A DNA stretch of 5,070 nucleotides from Gemmatimonadales bacterium (GTDB lineage: Bacteria > Gemmatimonadota > Gemmatimonadetes > Gemmatimonadales > GWC2-71-9), in contig JACCSZ010000302.1 of the NCBI GenBank assembly GCA_013812695.1, positions 1-5,070 of the forward strand, given 5' to 3'. Under the pieces are notes generated by a model. It ran no database searches, was not told the DNA's origin, and was given only the letters and a program-made list of their open reading frames with translations. The translations under genes were made by a program, and so were the position numbers. Within the stretch, counting starts at the first letter, position 1; every line of letters starts with the position of its first letter. Below are positions 1 through 5,070 of the stretch, piece after piece.

Positions 1-504
1 ATCCTCCCCGGCGCGGTGATCGGCGAGCGCTGCAACCTCGGCCAGAACGTGGTGGTCATGGCCGGCGCGCGGCTCGGCAACAACGTGAAGGTGCAGAACA
101 ACGTCTCGATCTACGAAGGGGTCACGCTCGAGGACGACGTCTTCTGCGGCCCGAGCTGCGTGTTCACCAACGTCGCTACCCCGCGAAGCCATGTGTCCCG
201 GAAGTCCGAGTACCAGCCGACGCTGGTGAGCCGCGGGGCCTCGATCGGTGCCAACGCGACGGTGGTCTGCGGCGCCACGTTGGGCGAATACAGTTTCATC
301 GGGGCCGGTGCGGTGGTCCGGGGCGCGGTGCCGGCCTTTGCGCTCATGGTCGGTGTACCGGCCAGGCGCGTGGGCTGGATGTGCCAGTGCGGCCTCAGGC
401 TCGTGCTCGCGGGCGGCGGGGCCTTCTGCCGCGGCTGCGGCGCCCGGTACGAGGAAACGGATGGCCTGCTCCGTCAGATTGACCCACCTGCATCCCGCGT
501 CTAA
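1..504 (+). CDS. wbpD: WbpD/WlbB-type UDP-sugar 3-amino N-acetyltransferase, 5' partial, with zinc-ribbon-like tail
   Basis: The reading frame is open from base 1 and ends at TAA (502-504), so the N-terminus lies off the left edge. A GTG at 16 is in frame, but it sits inside the beta-helix repeats and is not a likely start. The 167 visible residues show imperfect hexapeptide repeats (GARLGNN, GASIGAN, GATLGEY) of a left-handed beta-helix acyltransferase. Family landmarks are QNNVSIYEGV, FCGPSCVFTNV, PRS and the closing GVPARRVGW. These match WbpD/WlbB, cytoplasmic enzymes that use acetyl-CoA to acetylate the 3-amino group of UDP-2-acetamido-3-amino-2,3-dideoxy-glucuronate; roughly 30 N-terminal residues should be missing. 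After the helix comes a tail with cysteines at visible residues 128, 130, 143 and 146 (C-x-C, 12 residues, C-x2-C), resembling a zinc ribbon. The WbpE-like aminotransferase downstream would supply its substrate. The family call is firm; the exact sugar is inferred. Confidence 0.9.
   Translation: MLPGAVIGERCNLGQNVVVMAGARLGNNVKVQNNVSIYEGVTLEDDVFCGPSCVFTNVATPRSHVSRKSEYQPTLVSRGASIGANATVVCGATLGEYSFIGAGAVVRGAVPAFALMVGVPARRVGWMCQCGLRLVLAGGGAFCRGCGARYEETDGLLRQIDPPASRV
382..438 (+). other. Four-cysteine zinc-ribbon-like motif in the acetyltransferase tail
   Basis: The codons at 382-384, 388-390, 427-429 and 436-438 all read TGC and place cysteines as C-x-C and C-x2-C with 12 residues between the pairs. 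The second pair lies in FCRGCGARYEE, which reads like a zinc knuckle. From memory, WbpD homologues often carry a short C-terminal tail of this kind, and some have lost part of the cysteine set. Metal binding is inferred from spacing only. A structural role or a role in trimer or partner contacts is possible. Confidence 0.6.
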
Positions 505-594
505 GTTACACGGCTACTTTCGGTTCCATGTTTCCCGCACGCCCCGCTCCGCCCCTCGGCCGGCGCATGGGCGCATTCGACCTGAGCTTGATAA
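505..594 (+). other. 90-base intergenic gap, no clear signal
   Basis: This is the only real gap in the window. Its first 25 or so bases are less G+C-rich than the surroundings. A TTACAC at 506-511 could be read as a -35 box, but no good -10 box follows at 16-18 bases, so no promoter is called. No strong hairpin with a T-run is present, so no terminator is called either. Two near-identical 8-base units (GGCGCATG at 562-569, GGCGCATT at 570-577) lie side by side. The region ends in an in-frame TAA at 592-594, immediately before the next gene's start codon. Confidence 0.5.
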
Positions 595-1710
595 GTGAAC
601 GTACCCCTGCTGGACCTGGTCGCGCAGTACCGCGACATCAAGGACGAAGTTCTTCCGGCAGTCATGGCCGTCATCGAGCGCCAGGCGTTCATCATGGGCG
701 CCGAGGTGGGGCAGTTCGAGGCGGCGGTGGCGGAGCTCTCGCGGACCAAGCACGCCATCGCCTGCGCGAGCGGCACCGACGCGCTGCTGCTGCCGCTGAA
801 GGCGCTGGACCTGCAGCCGGGGGATGAGGTCGTCACGGCCCCGTTCACCTTTTTCGCCACGGCCGGAGCCATTCACAATGCCGGCGGCACGCCGGTGTTC
901 GCCGACATCGATCCGGCCACGTTCAACATCTCGCCGGCCGCGGTCGAGGCGGCGATCACCCCGCGCACCCGCGCCATCGTCGCGGTCCACCTGTTCGGCC
1001 AGATGGCCGCGCTCGAAGCGCTCGCGCCGATCGCCGAGCGCCACGGGCTCATGCTTATCGAGGACGCGGCGCAATCGATCGGCGCCCGGCGCACCGTGGA
1101 CGGAACCTGGCGGGTAGCGGGCGAGGCGGGCACCGTCGGCACCCTTTCGTTCTTCCCGAGCAAGAACCTCGGTGCGTTCGGCGACGGCGGCATGATGGTC
1201 ACACAGGACGACGCGCTGGCCGATCGGCTCCGTCGCCTTCGCCTGCACGGCGGCAGCAAGCAGTATTTTCACGACGAAGTCGGGTTCAACAGCCGGCTGG
1301 ACACCCTGCACGCCGCGGTGCTGCTGGCCAAGCTGCCGCACCTGGCCGATTGGAGCGCTGCGCGGGCCCGGCACGCGGCGCGGTACACCGAGGCGTTCGC
1401 CGGCCACCCCGCCGTGTGCCCCCCGCGCACCGACCCGGCCAACGAGCACATCTTCAATCAGTACACCCTCCGCGTGCCCCGCCGTAACGAGCTGCAGGCG
1501 CACCTCAAGGCCCGTCAGATCGGCACCGCCGTGTACTATCCGCTGCCGCTCCACCTGCAGCCCTGTTTCGCGCACCTGGGCTACGCCAAAGGCAGCCTGC
1601 CCGTATCCGAGACCGCCTCCGAGCAGGTCATTTCGCTTCCCGTGTTCCCCGAGCTGACCGAGGCCCAACAGCACACCGTCATCGACGCCGTGCTGGAGTT
1701 CTTCGCGTGA
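595..1710 (+). CDS. DegT/DnrJ/EryC1/StrS family PLP-dependent sugar aminotransferase (WbpE-like)
   Basis: This 371-residue protein has the usual length for the family. The start is well fixed: GTG at 595 directly follows an in-frame TAA (592-594), and MNVPLLDLVAQYRDIKDE is the normal family N-terminus; the ribosome site is weak (GAG near 584-586). Visible landmarks are SGTDAL at 59-64 (cofactor phosphate contact), PFTFFAT around 83-89, EDAAQS at 156-161 with Asp157 positioned for the PLP ring nitrogen, and SFFPSKNLG with Lys190 as the Schiff-base lysine. GDGGMM, RLDTLHAAVLLAKL and a C-terminal YYPLPLHLQPCF also fit. Such enzymes transfer an amino group, usually from L-glutamate, to a keto-sugar nucleotide. 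Next to a WbpD-type acetyltransferase and a WbpA-type dehydrogenase, the best guess is amination of the 3-keto form of UDP-GlcNAc uronic acid. Another keto-sugar substrate cannot be excluded. The last bases overlap the next gene. Confidence 0.93.
   Translation: MNVPLLDLVAQYRDIKDEVLPAVMAVIERQAFIMGAEVGQFEAAVAELSRTKHAIACASGTDALLLPLKALDLQPGDEVVTAPFTFFATAGAIHNAGGTPVFADIDPATFNISPAAVEAAITPRTRAIVAVHLFGQMAALEALAPIAERHGLMLIEDAAQSIGARRTVDGTWRVAGEAGTVGTLSFFPSKNLGAFGDGGMMVTQDDALADRLRRLRLHGGSKQYFHDEVGFNSRLDTLHAAVLLAKLPHLADWSAARARHAARYTEAFAGHPAVCPPRTDPANEHIFNQYTLRVPRRNELQAHLKARQIGTAVYYPLPLHLQPCFAHLGYAKGSLPVSETASEQVISLPVFPELTEAQQHTVIDAVLEFFA
1695..1698 (+). promoter_or_regulatory. Shine-Dalgarno (GGAG) for the 1707 gene
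   Basis: GGAG lies 8 bases before the GTG at 1707, inside the 3' end of the aminotransferase gene. It supports the GTG start and the GTGA stop/start overlap at 1707-1710, an arrangement typical of coupled translation. Confidence 0.6.
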
Positions 1711-2993
1711 GCATCGCCCAGGAACTGATCGCCAAAGCGGAGCGCCGTGAGGCTCTCTTCGGCATCGTGGGACTGGGATACGTCGGGCTGCCGCTGGCCG
1801 TGGAGCTCGCGAACGCGGGCTTCCGGGTGCTGGGCTTCGACGTGCAGCAGCAGGTGGTCGACGGCCTGAACGCCCGGCACTCGCACGTGAAGGACGTGAG
1901 CGACGCGCAACTGGGTGTCGCGATGGAGGCGGGACGCTTCAGCGCCACGATGGACATGCTGCGGCTGGCCGAGCCGGACGCGGTGTCCATCTGCGTGCCC
2001 ACGCCGCTGTCGAAGTTCAAGGACCCCGACGTCAGCTACATTGTCGCCGCCACGGAGGCGGTGAAGCGGACCTTGCGGCGCGGCCAGGCGATCATTCTCG
2101 AGAGCACGACCTATCCCGGCACCACGCGCGAGATCCTGCTGCCCGCGCTCGAGAGCACCGGGCTCGCGGTGGGCGAGGAGTTCTTTCTGGCGTTCAGCCC
2201 GGAGCGGGTCGATCCAGGTAATCCGAAGTACGGCACCCGGAATACACCCAAGGTCGTGGGCGGCATCACCGACGACTGCCGCCGCGTGGCCGTGGCGCTC
2301 TACCAGCCCGCGATCGATACGCTGGTCCCGGTCTCCACCACCGAGGCGGCCGAGCTCGTGAAGCTGCTGGAGAACACCTTCCGGAGCGTCAACATCGGCC
2401 TCGTGAACGAGATGGCGATCGTCTGCGACAAGCTGGGGGTGGATGTCTGGGAAGTCATCGAGGCGGCGTCCACGAAGCCGTTCGGCTTCATGAAGTTCCT
2501 GCCGGGCCCCGGGCTCGGGGGGCACTGCATTCCGATCGACCCGCACTATCTCGCCTGGAAGATGCGCGGACTCAACTACAAGACCCGCTTCATCGACCTG
2601 GCCGGCGAGCTCAACACTGAGATGCCGCTGTTCTGGGTCCGCAAGGTGTCGGAGGTGCTGAACGGGGTGGGCAAGGCGGTCCGGGGCGCCTCCGTGCTGG
2701 TGTTGGGCGTCGCCTACAAGCGCGACATCGAAGATATCCGGGAAAGTCCGGCGCTGGACATCATCCGGCTGCTGGAGGGCCAGGGCGCACGCGTCAGTTA
2801 TTCCGATCCCCACGTCCCGAAGTTCGCCGAGGACGGGCACGAGTTTCGCTCGGTGCCGCTGACTCCCGAGACGGTCGCTGCAGCCGACTGCATCATGATC
2901 GTCACCGACCATTCGGCGGTGGATTACCGGATGATCAAGCGCACCGCCAGGCTGGTGGTCGATACTCGCAACGCAATGCCGAAAGAGGACTGA
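1707..2993 (+). CDS. wbpA: WbpA-type nucleotide-sugar dehydrogenase (UDP-N-acetylglucosamine 6-dehydrogenase)
   Basis: The 428-residue protein is close to the length of known WbpA enzymes. It has the three-part UDP-sugar dehydrogenase build. The N-terminal Rossmann fold has GLGYVG (Gly22, Gly24, Gly27) and Asp45 at the end of the second strand. The central helical domain has AAELVKLLENTFR with Lys219 and Asn223. The C-terminal UDP-binding domain has AYKRDIEDIRESP (336-348). The catalytic cysteine is Cys274 in GGHCIPIDPHYL, and SPERVDPG is at 164-171. The GGHCIPIDP context and the STTYPGTT segment mark the WbpA/WecC/TviB-like branch rather than UDP-glucose dehydrogenases. The reaction is NAD+-dependent two-step oxidation of C6 of UDP-GlcNAc to UDP-GlcNAcA in the cytoplasm, the entry step for di-N-acetylated uronic acids. 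It overlaps the aminotransferase by 4 bases and ends one base before the next gene. UDP-GalNAc or UDP-ManNAc as substrate is less likely but not excluded. Confidence 0.92.
   Translation: MSIAQELIAKAERREALFGIVGLGYVGLPLAVELANAGFRVLGFDVQQQVVDGLNARHSHVKDVSDAQLGVAMEAGRFSATMDMLRLAEPDAVSICVPTPLSKFKDPDVSYIVAATEAVKRTLRRGQAIILESTTYPGTTREILLPALESTGLAVGEEFFLAFSPERVDPGNPKYGTRNTPKVVGGITDDCRRVAVALYQPAIDTLVPVSTTEAAELVKLLENTFRSVNIGLVNEMAIVCDKLGVDVWEVIEAASTKPFGFMKFLPGPGLGGHCIPIDPHYLAWKMRGLNYKTRFIDLAGELNTEMPLFWVRKVSEVLNGVGKAVRGASVLVLGVAYKRDIEDIRESPALDIIRLLEGQGARVSYSDPHVPKFAEDGHEFRSVPLTPETVAAADCIMIVTDHSAVDYRMIKRTARLVVDTRNAMPKED
2984..2988 (+). promoter_or_regulatory. Shine-Dalgarno (AGAGG) for ugd
   Basis: AGAGG ends 6 bases before the ATG at 2995 and lies within the final codons of the upstream dehydrogenase gene. 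It is the best ribosome-binding site in the window and fixes the ATG as the start. Confidence 0.7.
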
Positions 2994-2994
2994 C

Positions 2995-4305
2995 ATGCAC
3001 GTCGCGGTGATCGGAAGCGGTTACGTCGGTCTGGTGGCCGGCGCCTGTCTGGCGGAGACCGGCAACGACGTGGTCTGCGTGGACAAGGACGCGGAGAAGA
3101 TCGCGCGGCTGCAGCGGAACGAGATTCCGATTTATGAGCCCGGGCTCGAGCCGATGGTCCGCCGGAACCAGGAGGAGGGGCGGCTCACCTTCACCACCGA
3201 CCTCGGCACGGCCGTGCAGGCGGCTCGGGTCGTGTTCATCGCCGTCGGCACGCCGCCGGGCGAGGATGGCTCCGCCGACCTCCAGCACGTGCTCGCGGTG
3301 GCCAAGGAGATCGGCCGGAACATGAACGGCCACAAGGTCGTCGTCACCAAGTCCACGGTGCCGGTGGGCACGGCCGAAAAGGTGCGCTCGGCGGTGAGAT
3401 CGGAAACCAAGAATGGATTCGCGGTCTGCTCCAACCCCGAGTTCCTCAAGGAAGGCGCGGCCATCGAGGACTTCATGAAGCCCGATCGCGTCGTGATCGG
3501 GGTGGACGAGGACGAGGCCAAGGCGGTCATGGGCGAGCTCTACGCTCCCTTCACGCGCCAGGGCGGCGACCGGATCCTGTTCATGGACATCGCCTCCGCG
3601 GAGGTGACCAAGTATGCCGCCAACGCGATGCTGGCCACCCGGATCTCGTTCATGAATCAGATGGCCAGGTTCTGCGAGCTGGTGGGCGCCGACGTCAACA
3701 ACGTGCGCCGGGGCATCGGCTCGGATCAGCGGATCGGCCGGGCATTCCTTTATCCCGGGCCCGGCTATGGCGGGTCCTGCTTTCCCAAGGATGTGAAGGC
3801 GATCATCCACACCGCCGACTCGCTCGGGCTCTCGCTCGACGTCCTCAAGGCCGTCGAGGACGTGAACGAGGCGCAGAAGCGCGTGGTCCTGCACAAGACG
3901 CTCAAGTATCTCGGTTCGGATCTGAGCGGGAAGATCGTCGGCATCTGGGGCCTCGCCTTCAAGGCCGAAACCGACGACATGCGCGAGAGCCCGACCATCC
4001 CGCTCATCGAGGGGCTGCTCGAGGCGGGTGCCCGCGTGCAGACCCACGATCCCAAGGCCACCGATTCCGCGCGCGCCATCTTCGGTGACGGCGTCATGTA
4101 CGCCGCCGATCCGTACAGCGCGGCGCATGGCGCCGACGCGCTGCTGCTCATGACCGAGTGGCTGGTGTACCGGAACCCCGACTTCGAGCGCGTGCGGAAG
4201 CTCCTCCGCCGCCCGCTCCTCATCGACGGCCGCAACCTGTACGATCCCGACCGGATGACCGCGCTCGGCTTCGAGTATCACGGCATCGGACGGGGTCGCC
4301 GGTGA
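2995..4305 (+). CDS. ugd: UDP-glucose 6-dehydrogenase
   Basis: At 436 residues this is a normal-length bacterial UDP-glucose dehydrogenase. It starts at the only ATG start in the window; the fold begins at once with MHVAVIGSGYVGLVAGA. The NAD-binding glycines are Gly7, Gly9 and Gly12, with Asp30 closing the second strand. SNPEFLKEG (146-154), EVTKYAAN with Lys206, and YPGPGYGGSCFPKD with catalytic Cys262 and Asp266 are the hallmark set of the UDP-glucose branch (Ugd/TuaD/RkpK). FKAETDDMRESP (322-333) and DGRNLYDP near the end belong to the UDP-binding domain. It oxidises UDP-glucose to UDP-glucuronate with two NAD+. It is a paralogue, not a copy, of the gene just upstream: active-site contexts differ (GGSCFPKD against GGHCIPID). 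It starts one base after the upstream stop and shares GTGA (4302-4305) with the following epimerase gene, which probably uses its product. Confidence 0.95.
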   Translation: MHVAVIGSGYVGLVAGACLAETGNDVVCVDKDAEKIARLQRNEIPIYEPGLEPMVRRNQEEGRLTFTTDLGTAVQAARVVFIAVGTPPGEDGSADLQHVLAVAKEIGRNMNGHKVVVTKSTVPVGTAEKVRSAVRSETKNGFAVCSNPEFLKEGAAIEDFMKPDRVVIGVDEDEAKAVMGELYAPFTRQGGDRILFMDIASAEVTKYAANAMLATRISFMNQMARFCELVGADVNNVRRGIGSDQRIGRAFLYPGPGYGGSCFPKDVKAIIHTADSLGLSLDVLKAVEDVNEAQKRVVLHKTLKYLGSDLSGKIVGIWGLAFKAETDDMRESPTIPLIEGLLEAGARVQTHDPKATDSARAIFGDGVMYAADPYSAAHGADALLLMTEWLVYRNPDFERVRKLLRRPLLIDGRNLYDPDRMTALGFEYHGIGRGRR

Positions 4306-5070
4306 CCCGAGTCGTCGTCACCGGCGCCGCGGGCTTCATCGGCTCGCACCTAGTCGAGGCCCTGGTGCATCGCGGCGACGAGGTGGTGGGCATCGACAAC
4401 TTCGACCCGTTCTACCCGCGCCCGATGAAGGAGCGGAACCTGCGCGAGATGGGCCGGCTCCGCGGCTTCGAGTTTCACGAGCAGAACATGCTGGACGTCG
4501 AGGCGCTCCGGGCGCGGCTCACCCCCGACACCGTCATCGTGCATCTGGCGGCCAAGGCCGGCGTGCGCCCCTCGCTCGCGGACCCGGTGGGGTACGCGAA
4601 CGCGAACGTGACCGGCACCGCCGCGGTGCTCGAAGCGGCGCGCCGGGCCGGCGTGTCACGCATCGCGTTAGGTTCGTCCTCCTCGGTCTACGGTGACAGC
4701 ACGCCGGTGCCGTTCCGCGAAGACGCGGTCGCGGTCGAGCCGGTGTCGCCCTACGCCGCCACCAAGCGGGCGGCCGAGTTGTTCCTGCGCTCGGTGGCTC
4801 CGATCTATGGGTTCCGGACCGCGGCGCTCCGGTTCTTCACCGTGTACGGTCCGCGCCAGCGTCCCGACCTGGCCATCCATGCCTTCGCTCGGCGCATGGC
4901 GGCCGGCGAGACGATCACGTTGTTCGGCGACGGCACCCAGGCACGCGACTACACCTACTGCGATGACATCGTGGCCGGCGTGATCGCCTCCATCGATTGG
5001 ACGGCCACCGCCGCGGTGGGCATGGAGCCGTTCAACCTCGGCGGAAACCGGTCGATCCGCACCGGCGACA
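4302..5070 (+). CDS. Extended SDR NAD-dependent sugar epimerase, probable UDP-glucuronate 4-epimerase, 3' partial
   Basis: The frame opens with GTG at 4302 inside the ugd stop (GTGA overlap) and runs without a stop to the window edge, giving 256 visible residues. The family usually has about 310-340, so the last part of the C-terminal domain is missing. The NAD-binding motif is GAAGFIG (8-14) straight after the start, with Asp32-Asn33 in GIDNFDPFY. The catalytic triad reads Ser126 (in GSSSSVYG), Tyr151 and Lys155 (in YAATK), with the same spacing as in GalE. HLAAKAGVRPSL, RFFTVYGPRQRPD, LFGDGTQARDYTY and FNLGGN are epimerase/dehydratase landmarks. The position after ugd and the GVRPSL and TVYGP...RPD motifs favour C4 epimerisation of UDP-glucuronate to UDP-galacturonate. 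UDP-glucose 4-epimerase or a decarboxylase/dehydratase relative is possible. The SDR family is certain; the substrate is inferred. Confidence 0.9.
   Translation, partial: MTRVVVTGAAGFIGSHLVEALVHRGDEVVGIDNFDPFYPRPMKERNLREMGRLRGFEFHEQNMLDVEALRARLTPDTVIVHLAAKAGVRPSLADPVGYANANVTGTAAVLEAARRAGVSRIALGSSSSVYGDSTPVPFREDAVAVEPVSPYAATKRAAELFLRSVAPIYGFRTAALRFFTVYGPRQRPDLAIHAFARRMAAGETITLFGDGTQARDYTYCDDIVAGVIASIDWTATAAVGMEPFNLGGNRSIRTGD

Noticed and set aside
506..532. Possible promoter in the gap (TTACAC as a -35 box)
   Set aside because: The only candidate -10 (CATGTT at 527-532) is poor and the spacing is about 15 bases, so it is not better than chance.
248..598. Plus-strand frame of 116 codons spanning the acetyltransferase end and the gap
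   Set aside because: Its first half is an out-of-frame reading of the acetyltransferase and is Arg/Ala/Ser-rich. The gap portion has no motif or ribosome site.
514..1674. Antisense open frame of 386 codons opposite the aminotransferase
   Set aside because: It has repetitive G/R/V/E-rich composition and no motif, and it fully overlaps an intact PLP enzyme gene on the other strand.
1581..2996. Long antisense open frame of 471 codons opposite the WbpA-type gene
   Set aside because: It mirrors a clear WbpA-type dehydrogenase in a high-GC sequence, where stop codons are rare on the opposite strand. Its translation is rich in H, R, G and D and shows no domain motif.
3839..3863. Perfect 8-base inverted repeat (ACGTCCTC / GAGGACGT, 9-base loop)
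   Set aside because: It lies within the ugd coding sequence, encodes ordinary family residues (DVLKAVEDV) and lacks a T-run. Chance in a high-GC gene is the simplest explanation.
2935..4281. Long antisense open frame of 448 codons opposite ugd
   Set aside because: Same cause: a high-GC shadow of a well-supported Ugd gene, with low-complexity composition and no recognisable family.
4693..4983. Plus-strand frame of 96 codons inside the epimerase
   Set aside because: It is an out-of-frame Arg/Ser/Pro-rich shadow of the SDR epimerase, whose own frame carries the catalytic motifs through this region.

Overview
This window is a tightly packed, single-strand (+) stretch of bacterial chromosome with a high G+C content, roughly two thirds by eye. 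It holds five protein-coding genes for nucleotide-sugar biosynthesis, the precursor end of a surface polysaccharide locus (capsule, O-antigen or exopolysaccharide). High G+C, frequent GTG starts (three of the four visible starts) and 1-4 base gene junctions fit a high-GC soil-type bacterium such as Gemmatimonadota, Acidobacteriota or a proteobacterium. The sequence contains no rRNA or other marker, so the phylum is a guess.

Layout: (1) 1-504, 3' part of a WbpD/WlbB-type left-handed beta-helix N-acetyltransferase with a four-cysteine zinc-ribbon-like tail; its start lies beyond the left edge. (2) 505-594, a 90-base gap with no convincing promoter or terminator. (3) 595-1710, a DegT/DnrJ/EryC1/StrS (WbpE-like) PLP sugar aminotransferase. 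(4) 1707-2993, a WbpA-type UDP-N-acetylglucosamine 6-dehydrogenase. (5) 2995-4305, a UDP-glucose 6-dehydrogenase (Ugd). (6) 4302 to the right edge, an extended SDR NAD-dependent sugar epimerase, probably UDP-glucuronate 4-epimerase, cut off by the window end.

The genes suggest two parallel uronic-acid branches. Branch A is WbpA, then an unseen WbpB-type 3-dehydrogenase, then the aminotransferase, then the acetyltransferase. It would make UDP-2,3-diacetamido-2,3-dideoxy-glucuronic acid, which a WbpI-type 2-epimerase elsewhere could turn into the manno form. Branch B is Ugd followed by the SDR epimerase, giving UDP-glucuronate and probably UDP-galacturonate. Genes 595 onward are linked by 4-base GTGA overlaps or a 1-base gap, which indicates one transcript with coupled translation.

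I see no tRNA, rRNA, CRISPR array, insertion sequence or phage gene. Nothing points to a wholly new system. The points most worth a second look are the cysteine-rich tail of the acetyltransferase, the tandem dehydrogenases of different specificity, and the exact substrate of the last gene.
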